A DNA stretch of 64,000 bases from the NCBI RefSeq assembly GCF_963668215.1, contig NZ_OY764190.1:3968001-4032000 (forward strand). Direction: 5' to 3'. How positions within the stretch are numbered: the first letter of the stretch is position 1; each line of letters opens with the position of its first letter. Below the pieces are notes generated by a model that was given only the letters and a program-made list of their open reading frames with translations, ran no database searches and was not told the origin of the DNA. The stretch is from an uncultured Desulfosarcina sp. (GTDB lineage Bacteria; Desulfobacterota; Desulfobacteria; Desulfobacterales; Desulfosarcinaceae). Below, piece by piece: positions 50,149 to 58,465 of this stretch. A program made the position numbers and the translations under genes.

Positions 50149-50541
50149 ATGGGTGAGGACATCGTAGAAAAGACCAAGGCGACCGGTGCGCTGTATTTTT
50201 CCGGTGTTGAGGGAGAAAAACCTTTCGAACTGTGGCGGGATTTCGATAAGGAACTGGGCCGGGATCTGTCTCTTTTCATCACCGGCAAGTTGTATGGCCG
50301 GGAAAAGATCCCCCATCCCACGCGGCAACTGGTGACCGTAGCCGTGCTGACCGTTTTGTCCCGGCCCGAGGAACTCAGATTGCATATTGAGGCGGCCCTG
50401 AACGTGGGCTGCAAGCCCGAAGAAATTGCCGAGGTTATTTTTCAGACATTTACCTATGGCGGGATTCCCACGGTAAACACCGCATTGCGGGTGCTCCGGG
50501 ATGTGTTGAAGACTAGGGGGCTTTGGACTCGGGACGATTGA
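50149..50541 (+). CDS. Carboxymuconolactone decarboxylase family protein
   Basis: A 130-residue all-helical protein. RPEELRLHIEAALNVGCKPEEIAEV is the family core (Glu/His pair), with TFTYGGIPTVNTAL next. No CxxC pair is present, so it is not AhpD-like peroxidase; a gamma-CMD-type decarboxylase or an uncharacterised enzyme is more likely. AAAAGGAG precedes ATG 50149. Lies between the transporter and gcdA. Confidence 0.87.
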   Translation: MGEDIVEKTKATGALYFSGVEGEKPFELWRDFDKELGRDLSLFITGKLYGREKIPHPTRQLVTVAVLTVLSRPEELRLHIEAALNVGCKPEEIAEVIFQTFTYGGIPTVNTALRVLRDVLKTRGLWTRDD

Positions 50542-50704
50542 CCCGTTCCAGGCCGACCATGCACTAAATTCGTAAAAAATGAGACAAGACTTGCGAATTG
50601 CGAAGAATGCGGTGTATGGATGAAAGGCCCTTCTATCAAAGACGCAAAGGCTTATGGACAACGCAACTTTAACGACGCCGTAAAACCGATTCGGGAGTGA
50701 AACC

Positions 50705-52438
50705 ATGAGACCGTATTTTGAGAAGATGCCGGCCTTTGGCCGGGAGTTGAATGCCGGGCAAATCAAGAGTTCCGAAGAAAATGTCAAGCAGATCAGGGAG
50801 CTTGAAGCGCTGCTGAAGAAAGAAGCGGAGAAAGTCAAACAGGCCGGGTTCTCCGAAGAGAAAATCAATGCCCGCGGCCAAATGACCGTCTGGCAGCGGC
50901 TCAATTATCTGGTGGATCCCGGAACCTGGTGCCCGTTGCATACCCTGTACAACCCGGAAGACAACGAGGAAGGCACGACCAACGTAGTCGACGGGCTCGG
51001 GAAAATCTCCGGGAGATGGGCCGTCATTATCGGATTCGACAACAAGGTGCTGGCCGGCGCCTGGCTGCCGGGACAGGCGGAAAACATTCTCCGGGTGACC
51101 AATCTTTCCAAACGCCTGAATATCCCTTTGGTCTGGATAGTGCATTGCAGCGGGGTCAAGCTCACCGATCAGGAGAAGTTTTACGCCAATCGGCGCGGAG
51201 GGGGGGCCACCTTTTTTCGGCACGCCGAACTGAACCAGGCGGGAATTCCCATCCTGGCTGCCATATACGGAACCAACCCGGCCGGCGGCGGCTATCAGAG
51301 CATCAGCCCGACGATTTTGTTCGCCCATAAAAACTGCAACATCGCTGTCGGCGGCGGGGGCATCCTCAGCGGTATGTCCCCCAAGGGGTATTTCGACGAG
51401 GAAGGGGCCGAGGCGCTGATCAACGCGGCCAAGCAATTTAAGGCCAAGCCGCCGGGATCGGTCGAGGTCCACTATGACGCCACGGGCTTTTTCCGCCATG
51501 TCTACGAAGAGGAAACCCAGGTGCTCGACGGGGTTAAGGAATATATGCAGGACATTCCGGCATACAACCCCAAGTTTTTCCGGGTGGCGGAACCCAAAGC
51601 ACCGCTCTTTTCGGCGGAAGACATCTATAGCCTGGTGCCTATGAACCAGAAGCAGATTTACGACTTCGATCAGGTGTTGGCCCGCATTGTCGACGGCAGC
51701 GAACACCTGGAATTCAAACCCGATTACGGACCGGAAATCTATGCCGGCCTGGTCAAGATCGACGGCTATCTGATGGGCGTCATCGGCAACCGGCAGGGCT
51801 GGCTGGGCGAAGGGTATCCCGAGTATGCCGACTATCCGGGCATCGGCGGCAAGCTCTACCGCCAGGGCCTGATCAAGATGAACGAGTTCGTTACCCTATG
51901 CGGGCGTGACCGGGTGCCCATCATCTGGTTCCAGGACACCTCCGGCATCGATGTGGGCGACATCGCCGAGAAGGCCGAATTGCTGGGGTTGGGCCAGAGC
52001 CTGATTTATTCGATCCAGTCCACCGATGTGCGCCAGATTCTGGTGGTGCTGCGAAAAGGCACTGCGGCGGCCCACTATGTGATGGGCGGGCCCACGGCCA
52101 ACCGGCACAACGCCCTGACCCTCGGGGTGGCCACTACGGAAATTTACGTGATGCACGGGGAAACCGCCGCTGCGGCCAGTTTCTCCCGCCGTCTGGTCAA
52201 AGAGAAGAATGCCGGAAAACCGCTGCAGCCGGTGATCGACAAGATGAACCAGATGGCTCAGGAGTACCATGACAACTCCCGACCCCAGTATTGCGCCCGC
52301 AAAGGGTTTGTGGACGAAGTCGTTAAGATGTCCGAAATTCGACGCTATCTGGCCGCCTTTGCCGGCAGTGTGTACCAGAACCCCAAGTCCATCTGCCCCC
52401 AGCACCAGATGCTGACGCCGCGGGTGATCAAGGGCTGA
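50705..52438 (+). CDS. gcdA: Glutaconyl-CoA decarboxylase alpha (carboxyltransferase) subunit
   Basis: A 577-residue carboxyltransferase with strong similarity along its whole length to Acidaminococcus GcdA as I recall it: MRPYFEKMPAFGR, GAWLPGQAENILR, NCSGVK-like (HCSGVKLTDQEKF), ANRRGGGATFFRHAELNQ, IYGTNPAGGGYQSISPT and TTGIDVG-like DTSGIDVGDIAEKAELLGLG. In the known enzyme it moves CO2 from glutaconyl-CoA to biotin, driving the Na+-pumping beta subunit and giving crotonyl-CoA. The beta, gamma and delta genes are not in this window. ATG 50705 follows CGGGAG. A related biotin-dependent decarboxylase cannot be ruled out. Confidence 0.9.
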   Translation: MRPYFEKMPAFGRELNAGQIKSSEENVKQIRELEALLKKEAEKVKQAGFSEEKINARGQMTVWQRLNYLVDPGTWCPLHTLYNPEDNEEGTTNVVDGLGKISGRWAVIIGFDNKVLAGAWLPGQAENILRVTNLSKRLNIPLVWIVHCSGVKLTDQEKFYANRRGGGATFFRHAELNQAGIPILAAIYGTNPAGGGYQSISPTILFAHKNCNIAVGGGGILSGMSPKGYFDEEGAEALINAAKQFKAKPPGSVEVHYDATGFFRHVYEEETQVLDGVKEYMQDIPAYNPKFFRVAEPKAPLFSAEDIYSLVPMNQKQIYDFDQVLARIVDGSEHLEFKPDYGPEIYAGLVKIDGYLMGVIGNRQGWLGEGYPEYADYPGIGGKLYRQGLIKMNEFVTLCGRDRVPIIWFQDTSGIDVGDIAEKAELLGLGQSLIYSIQSTDVRQILVVLRKGTAAAHYVMGGPTANRHNALTLGVATTEIYVMHGETAAAASFSRRLVKEKNAGKPLQPVIDKMNQMAQEYHDNSRPQYCARKGFVDEVVKMSEIRRYLAAFAGSVYQNPKSICPQHQMLTPRVIKG

Positions 52439-52445
52439 GGTCGAA

Positions 52446-53933
52446 TTATTCCTCCGGACGGAACCGCTGCCGGCCGTTTTCGATGTGTTTTTTTGCCGTG
52501 CGGCGGTCCAGTCCGGTGATGCGGGCCACCGCTTCGATGGTTTGATGCGCCTGGTGCAGCAGGAAGCAGTAGCCTCCCATCAGGCTCTTGGCATCGAGGT
52601 GTTGATGCTTAAGCCCTGTCATCAGCTGCGCTGCCAGATCCGGCGCCGCCTGACCGGACAGCGGGGCGTATTCCCGTTTCAACAAAATTCTGCGCACACA
52701 CTGCTCCAGTTCCCGCACATTGCCGGGCCATGGATAGTCGATCCCGGGGGCCCTGCAAATTTGATTTTTCACCCATTGCGTCAGTTCCTCGGAAGGCTCA
52801 CCGACAATTCGCTGGATCACCACCAGGAGCAGATCGTCCAGTTCCCCCGGATCTTCACGAATCCGTTGGGCCAGGGAGGGAACGACGATCAGATCCGAGC
52901 ATAGCCGGTAGAAGAAATCTTTTCTCATTGTTTTGCCGTCGAGCAGCTGCGCCTCGGTAAGGTTGGTGGCTGCAATCACCCGCCCGCGAAACGGCCTGGC
53001 ACGATGGTCCCCCACCCGGTTGAAGATGCGTTCCTGAATTACCTGCAGCAGTTTGATCTGAATCGGTTCACCGACTTCTCCGATTTCGTCCAGGAAGATG
53101 GCGCCAAAGGGGCTGCAGCGGTCGAAGACGCCCTCGAAATCGTCGACCGCACCGGTAAAGGCGCCTTTGCGATGGCCGAATAATTCCGATTCGATCAGGG
53201 ATTCCGGGTATTGGGATAGGTTCAGGGCAATAAACGAACGGGTGAAGCTTTCGGCGAAACAGCCCTTCTTCTCATCGAAAGGAATGAAGCCCGACCGCCC
53301 GATGGCGCTGGCGGCGGTCCCTTTGCCGCTTCCCGTGGCGCCGAGAAGCATGGTGGAAAAATCCTCCATACGATTCCACAAAAAGCGGTGGTAGAGATCC
53401 ATATCGTGAGTAAACACGTTGTTCCACAGGCTCTCCCGAAGCCTGCGCATGCTTTGGCTGCGTCCTTTCAGGTTTTTATCGATGAAAAAAAACGCCCGGC
53501 GGAGCTGGTAGCACATGGCCAGATAGCGCAAGGCTTCATGGCGACTGAATCCCCAGGCCGTCAATTGACCCATCGCCTCCCCATAAAACTGAACCGGCAG
53601 TGATCGGTCGCCCGCCTGGAGCTGGTCCACGATCAACCGATCGAAGCGCTCCACGAAACGATGGAACAGGTCAAACAAAAACGAACTGGTCAGAAGTTCG
53701 CGATCCGCTTCGGCGTAGCGGGTGATGTCGGCGCGATTCTCGTTCTCCAGCCGGCCGATATGGGTGCGGATCTGGGAGATGGTTTTTTGAAAACCCCGAT
53801 CTTCGTCTGTGTCGGCAAAAAAGCCGGCGATCTCCAGGTCTACCCGGCCGCGGCGATCACTGAACGGATTGGCGTAAACGGCCTGGTGAACCAGGGAAAA
53901 AAAGTGGCGTTCCGTAGGTTTGAGTCGTTCCAT
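52446..53933 (-). CDS. Sigma-54 dependent enhancer-binding regulator
   Basis: A 495-residue bEBP. Residues 1-190 are an unrecognised sensor domain, largely helical. The AAA+ domain follows, with Walker A GATGSGKGT at 198-206, the sigma-54 loop GAFTGA at 257-262 and Walker B AIFLDEIGE at about 278-286. A Fis-type HTH lies at the C-terminus (TIEAVARITGLDRRTAKKHIENG). No receiver domain with phospho-Asp is visible, so it is probably controlled by ligand or partner. It converges on gcdA with seven bases between the stops, and is the obvious candidate regulator of the TRAP/gcdA set. Confidence 0.93.
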   Translation of the reverse strand: MERLKPTERHFFSLVHQAVYANPFSDRRGRVDLEIAGFFADTDEDRGFQKTISQIRTHIGRLENENRADITRYAEADRELLTSSFLFDLFHRFVERFDRLIVDQLQAGDRSLPVQFYGEAMGQLTAWGFSRHEALRYLAMCYQLRRAFFFIDKNLKGRSQSMRRLRESLWNNVFTHDMDLYHRFLWNRMEDFSTMLLGATGSGKGTAASAIGRSGFIPFDEKKGCFAESFTRSFIALNLSQYPESLIESELFGHRKGAFTGAVDDFEGVFDRCSPFGAIFLDEIGEVGEPIQIKLLQVIQERIFNRVGDHRARPFRGRVIAATNLTEAQLLDGKTMRKDFFYRLCSDLIVVPSLAQRIREDPGELDDLLLVVIQRIVGEPSEELTQWVKNQICRAPGIDYPWPGNVRELEQCVRRILLKREYAPLSGQAAPDLAAQLMTGLKHQHLDAKSLMGGYCFLLHQAHQTIEAVARITGLDRRTAKKHIENGRQRFRPEE

Positions 53934-53982
53934 GGCGGTTCCGGCAAGTACTTTCTGTTTTTATATGTAAATAGTCATATTT

Positions 53983-54011
53983 TGTATAGCATATAAGCAA
54001 AAAATGAGCAA
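53983..54011 (-). promoter_or_regulatory. Possible promoter of the sigma-54 regulator gene
   Basis: On the minus strand TTGCTC (54011-54006), 17-base spacer, TATACA (53988-53983), 50 bases before the ATG. The rest of the 236-base divergent gap shows no other clear signal. Confidence 0.4.
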
Positions 54012-54169
54012 ACCCTTGTCGCCGATATTTATGTGTTGATCGGTCAGAAAATCAGAAAAGAATGAAATAATAGCTGGTTATCTTCTTTTCGGCGGGGCGG
54101 CATGGGATTTGATATAGGTAAAGACGTATCCAAGCCAAGGATCATGCGCAATCAAGCCAGGGAGAAACC

Positions 54170-56161
54170 ATGCAAAAGAAAACTTCGCAAACGGGAAAAG
54201 CAGCTCGAAACGATTGGGCCGAAAAAACGTCAACGGGCGGCGAACCTGCTGCAACACGGCAACAGGGACCGCTGGGGCTGATGACCACCCAGCGCTTTGC
54301 GCCCTTTTTCTGGACCCAGTTCATGGGCGCGTTTAACGACAACGTGTTTAAAAATGCCTTGATGCTGATTATCGCCTTTACAGCCAGCCGCCAGCTTGGC
54401 GCTTCATCGGACGTGATCATCAATCTGGCCGCAGGATTGTTCATCCTGCCGTTTTTCCTCTTTTCGGCAACAGCCGGCCAGATTGCCGATAAAATGGAGA
54501 AATCGCTGCTGATTCGCAGAATCAAACTCCTGGAGATCGCCATCATGGCCGTTGCCGGGCTGGCTTTTTATACCGGTAGTACCGTTTTGCTGTTGGCCCT
54601 TCTGTTTCTCATGGGTTCCCAATCCGCGTTCTTCGGCCCGGTCAAATACAGCATCATGCCCGAACACCTGAAGTCGGAGGAAATCGTGGGCGGCAACGCC
54701 CTGGTGGAGATGGGCACCTTTATTGCCATCCTGCTCGGCACCCTGTGCGGTGGAGTGTGGATTCAGTTGCCCAATGGAGCGCAGACCATCGGCTTCGTTC
54801 TGGTGGGTGTGGCCCTGATCGGTTGGTGGGCCAGCCGTAAGATCCCCCCTACGGTTGTTCATTCGCCTGATCTGACCGTCCGCTGGAACCTGGCCCGTGA
54901 AACCTTCCGGACCATCGGCCATGCCCGTCGGCAGCGCTCCGTTTTTCTGTCCATCCTGGGAATATCCTGGTTCTGGCTGCTGGGGGCCGCCTATCTGACC
55001 CAACTGCCCAATTTCACCAAAACCGTGCTGATGGGTGACGAGAGTGTGGTCACCCTGCTGCTGACCCTGTTTTCCATCGGTGTGGGCATCGGGTCGATCC
55101 TGTGCGAGCGCCTTTCGGACAAAAAGGTGGAACTGGGGCTGGTGCCCCTGGGATCGCTCGGGTTGAGTCTTTTCGGCATGGATCTGTTCTGGGCCTGCCG
55201 CTTGCCGCAGTCGCAGGAACTTCTGTCTTTGTCCGGCTTTCTGGCGGTCAGCGGCAGTTGGCGGGTGATGATGGACGTGGTTATGATCGGCGTTTTCGGC
55301 GGGCTGTATATCGTGCCCCTGTTCGCCATGATCCAGACCCGCACCCAACCCGAGGAGCGGGCCCGCATGATTGCCGCCAACAACATCGTCAACGCCCTGT
55401 TCATGGTAATAGCTTCGGTGGCCGGGGCTCTTCTCATCGGCGTGGCCGGTGTATCCATCCCGGTCTTTTTCCTGCTGCTGGCGCTGGTCAACATGGCTGT
55501 GGGCCTATATATCTGCTGGCTGGTTCCGGAATTTGCCATGCGGTTTCTGGTATGGGCCATCACCCATACCCTGTACCGCTTCCGGCACCAGGACCTGGAC
55601 CGCATTCCCGAATCGGGCCCGGCCGTGCTGGTTTGCAACCATGTCAGCTACATGGATGCGCTGCTGATCATTGGCGCCTGCCGGCGGCCGGTGCGGTTTG
55701 TCATCTACGAGCCCATCTACCGTCTGTTCCTGCTGAATTTCATTTTCCGGGCGGCCAGGGCCATTCCCATCGCTTCGCACCGCACCAATCCGAGGGGCCT
55801 GAAGAATGCCTTTGACGAAATCGCCAGGGCGTTGGAAAATGGCGAAGTCGTCTGTATTTTCCCCGAAGGGCAGTTGACCCGTGACGGCAGTTTGGGGATC
55901 TTCAAGCGCGGCATCGAGCGGATCGTGGTCCGCAATCCCGTGCCGGTGGTGCCCATGGCCCTTAAAGGCCTCTGGGGCAGCTTTTTCAGCCACAAAAACG
56001 GTCATGCCATGGCCAGCCTGCCCCGGCGCTTCTGGTCCCGTGTTGAGCTTGTGGCGGGTTTTCCCATCGACCCGGTGAACGTGACGGCCAATAGGCTGCG
56101 GGAGATGGTCCTGAAATTGTGGCATGCAAACCCGGAATTGAAAAAGGAGGGTGCCCGATGA
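54170..56161 (+). CDS. MFS transporter fused to PlsC-type acyltransferase
   Basis: A 663-residue fusion. Residues about 40-440 form a twelve-helix major facilitator domain like LplT, the lysophospholipid transporter (FFWTQFMGAFNDNVFKNALM near its start). Residues about 450-663 are a 1-acylglycerol-phosphate acyltransferase domain, with NHVSYMD (HxxxxD, His 491) and FPEGQLTRDGSL. It resembles LplT joined to the Aas acyltransferase half, without the acyl-ACP synthetase. It likely flips and re-acylates lysophospholipids at the inner membrane. GGGAGAAACC precedes ATG 54170; the stop overlaps the next start. Confidence 0.92.
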   Translation: MQKKTSQTGKAARNDWAEKTSTGGEPAATRQQGPLGLMTTQRFAPFFWTQFMGAFNDNVFKNALMLIIAFTASRQLGASSDVIINLAAGLFILPFFLFSATAGQIADKMEKSLLIRRIKLLEIAIMAVAGLAFYTGSTVLLLALLFLMGSQSAFFGPVKYSIMPEHLKSEEIVGGNALVEMGTFIAILLGTLCGGVWIQLPNGAQTIGFVLVGVALIGWWASRKIPPTVVHSPDLTVRWNLARETFRTIGHARRQRSVFLSILGISWFWLLGAAYLTQLPNFTKTVLMGDESVVTLLLTLFSIGVGIGSILCERLSDKKVELGLVPLGSLGLSLFGMDLFWACRLPQSQELLSLSGFLAVSGSWRVMMDVVMIGVFGGLYIVPLFAMIQTRTQPEERARMIAANNIVNALFMVIASVAGALLIGVAGVSIPVFFLLLALVNMAVGLYICWLVPEFAMRFLVWAITHTLYRFRHQDLDRIPESGPAVLVCNHVSYMDALLIIGACRRPVRFVIYEPIYRLFLLNFIFRAARAIPIASHRTNPRGLKNAFDEIARALENGEVVCIFPEGQLTRDGSLGIFKRGIERIVVRNPVPVVPMALKGLWGSFFSHKNGHAMASLPRRFWSRVELVAGFPIDPVNVTANRLREMVLKLWHANPELKKEGAR

Positions 56162-57033
56162 AAAGAAAAGCTTCTTTGTTGATCGTTGCCCTGGTCTGGC
56201 TGGCCGGCTGCGGCCATACTGTCCAGCGCTATAACAGCTCAGCCGTGGATTATCTCTATCCCGACAAGGATCGTATCGTCGAAAAGACCGGGCTTCCCCA
56301 CCTTCAACTGCCCATCCGGGTGGGGGTCGCTTTCGTTCCCGATAGCCATGGTAAGAATGGATATCGCTCCGGTGGGTTGTGGGCTGGTGGAGGCGTCGGG
56401 AGAGAGGATGCCGTGCTGTCCGAGACGGATAAAACCGTCTTACTCGAAAAAGTCGGCCAACGGTTCGAGGCCCTCGATTTTATTGACACCATCGAGATCA
56501 TTCCATCGGCCTATCTCGTTCCCCAAGGCAGTTTCTCCAATCTCGATCAGATTCGCACCATGTTCGATGTCGACGTCATTGCGCTGGTTTCTTATGACCA
56601 GACCCAGTTCACGGATGAAGGCGTCGCTTCGATCACCTATTGGACACTGGTGGGGGCCTACATCGTACCCGGGGAGAAAAATGCCACGCACACCATGGTG
56701 GATGCCGCGGTTTACGATATCAGAAGTCGCACCCTGCTGTTCCGGGCACCGGGCGTCAGCCGGATCAAAAGTACGGCCACACCGGTCAACCTGTCCGAGC
56801 AGCTTCGCAAGGACCGGATCACCGCTTTCGAACAGGCGGCCGATGATTTGATTGTCAATCTGGAAGCGCAGTTGAACCGCTTCAAAGAAACCATTGAAAA
56901 ACAGCCAGAGAAGGTCAAAATTTCGCGGCGCGCCGGATATTCCGGAGGCGGTTTCACGGGCGGGAGCTTCGCGGTGCTGTTTGCGGCAACGGGAATTGCC
57001 GGTTGGTGCCTCGGCCGTCGGAGGAGCCGATGA
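56158..57033 (+). CDS. Rhombotarget lipoprotein with GlyGly-CTERM-like tail
   Basis: A 291-residue lipoprotein: signal peptide with lipobox LAGC (Cys 18), then a soluble domain. The C-terminus is a Gly-rich patch (YSGGGFTGG), a hydrophobic helix and RRRSR, the tripartite GlyGly-CTERM sorting signal. It matches the family known as rhombotarget lipoprotein, usually encoded beside rhombosortase. The partner gene overlaps its stop here. ATG 56158 overlaps the previous stop (ATGA). After cleavage the protein would be released from its C-terminal anchor but kept by the lipid anchor. Its own job is unknown. Confidence 0.86.
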   Translation: MKRKASLLIVALVWLAGCGHTVQRYNSSAVDYLYPDKDRIVEKTGLPHLQLPIRVGVAFVPDSHGKNGYRSGGLWAGGGVGREDAVLSETDKTVLLEKVGQRFEALDFIDTIEIIPSAYLVPQGSFSNLDQIRTMFDVDVIALVSYDQTQFTDEGVASITYWTLVGAYIVPGEKNATHTMVDAAVYDIRSRTLLFRAPGVSRIKSTATPVNLSEQLRKDRITAFEQAADDLIVNLEAQLNRFKETIEKQPEKVKISRRAGYSGGGFTGGSFAVLFAATGIAGWCLGRRRSR

Positions 57034-57671
57034 ACCGGCCCTCGACAGGTTTTTTGCCGGTCGGCACCTTGACGGTTGCCGTTGCCGCCATGGTGGCGAC
57101 CCATGTTCCGTGGGTCGGCCAGTGGATGGTATACGACCGCGGGGCGATCCTCCAGGGCCAAATCTGGCGGTTGATCACCGGCCATCTTTTCCACTATTCC
57201 GCCTTGCATTTGTGGAGCAATCTGCTGCCGCTGGTGGTGGTCGGCTCCTGGATCGAAAGGAAAAACCGTGTGTGTTTTGCCGTTGGGTGCCTGCTGGCGG
57301 CAATGGTAGTGGGTGTCGGCCTTTTCCTCACCCACCCATCCATGGGACGATATGGCGGCCTCTCGGGAATTTTATGCGGTTTGCTGGTTTTTTTTGGATT
57401 CAGTTTGTCCGGTCACAGCGGAATGATCCGATGGGTTGGTCTTGTCATGTTGGCAACCCTGGTCCTGAAGACCGGCTATGAATTGGTTTCCGGCCAAGCC
57501 TGCCTGTTCGATTGGGATCACCATGGTTTTGTTGTCGTGCCCCTGAGCCACCTGTTCGGTATGTTTGCTGGAACGATGTGGTTCCTGGTCCATTTGATCC
57601 TGGCGGTAGACCATGCGGCATTTGACGATGTAATTGGCATTGGGGAAGAAGGGGCGGGTGCTCACCGATGA
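57030..57671 (+). CDS. rrtA: Rhombosortase (rhomboid-family intramembrane protease)
   Basis: A 213-residue, six-helix rhomboid-like protease. HLFHYSALHLWSN is the TM2 His/Asn motif. YGGLSG carries the catalytic Ser, and PLSHLFGM the catalytic His. Its size and neighbour fit rhombosortase, which cleaves GlyGly-CTERM signals. ATG 57030 overlaps the previous stop, behind GGAGGAG. The predicted substrate is encoded directly upstream. Confidence 0.9.
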   Translation: MNRPSTGFLPVGTLTVAVAAMVATHVPWVGQWMVYDRGAILQGQIWRLITGHLFHYSALHLWSNLLPLVVVGSWIERKNRVCFAVGCLLAAMVVGVGLFLTHPSMGRYGGLSGILCGLLVFFGFSLSGHSGMIRWVGLVMLATLVLKTGYELVSGQACLFDWDHHGFVVVPLSHLFGMFAGTMWFLVHLILAVDHAAFDDVIGIGEEGAGAHR

Positions 57672-58462
57672 AAGCCCAACCATTCCAATCCATCCCGAAG
57701 AGGGCGTCGATGGTTTTTTCAATTGTGAGTGTCTTGACCTTGATGATCATTTTGACATGCTGCTACGCAACGGTTTTTGCCACGGAAATGGATGTTGCCG
57801 ATAAGGCCCCTTCCGCCCATGTCATCCTCCTGCACGGCATGGGGCGCGGATGCCGATCGATGTCCAAAATGGCCGACCATCTGGCAGATAGCGGCTACAC
57901 GGTGGTAAATCTGGATTATCCCTCCACCGGGGCCGACATCGAAACTCTGAGTTCGGGTGTCGTTGCCGAGGCGGTTGAAACGTGTCGATCCAAGAACCCC
58001 GAGGCGCCCATCCATTTTGTTACCCACTCGCTGGGCGGCATTCTGGTGCGGCATTACCTGCAGAACCACTCGCTGCCGCCGGGCAGTCGGGTGGTGATGC
58101 TCAGCCCGCCCAACCACGGCAGTGAAGTCGCCGACCTGCTCAAAGACTTTTTTCTCTACCGCTGGATCATGGGGCCGGCGGGCCAGCAGTTGGGAACGTC
58201 GGCGGGGGCGCTGCCCAATCGCCTGGGACCGGTGGATGTGCCGGTGGGCATCATCACCGGCGATCGCTCCCTGGAACCCTGGTTTTCCAGCCGGGTGCCG
58301 GGACCGGATGACGGCAAGGTGTCGGTGGCGCGCGCCCGGCTGCCGGAGATGGCCGACTTTCTGGTGGTCCACCGCAGCCACGGCTTCATCATGAACGGCC
58401 CGGAGGTCATCGAACAGACGATCCACTTTTTAAGGCACGGGAAATTCAAAAAAGAAGGGTAA
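57668..58462 (+). CDS. Secreted alpha/beta hydrolase, lipase-like
   Basis: A 264-residue protein with an N-terminal hydrophobic signal/anchor (about 15-38, ending VFATE). The hydrolase fold follows: HGMGRG, the nucleophile elbow THSLGG, and a late His in VVHRSHGF with an upstream Asp (GPDDGK). It resembles triacylglycerol lipase and PGAP1-like hydrolases. ATG 57668 overlaps the rhombosortase stop. In this operon it probably acts on a lipid or ester in the periplasm; the substrate is not known. Confidence 0.85.
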   Translation: MKAQPFQSIPKRASMVFSIVSVLTLMIILTCCYATVFATEMDVADKAPSAHVILLHGMGRGCRSMSKMADHLADSGYTVVNLDYPSTGADIETLSSGVVAEAVETCRSKNPEAPIHFVTHSLGGILVRHYLQNHSLPPGSRVVMLSPPNHGSEVADLLKDFFLYRWIMGPAGQQLGTSAGALPNRLGPVDVPVGIITGDRSLEPWFSSRVPGPDDGKVSVARARLPEMADFLVVHRSHGFIMNGPEVIEQTIHFLRHGKFKKEG

Positions 58463-58465
58463 GTG

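Noticed and set aside
50620..50700. A 26-codon frame just before gcdA
   Set aside because: No Shine-Dalgarno and no distinctive composition; its end coincides with the ribosome site of gcdA.
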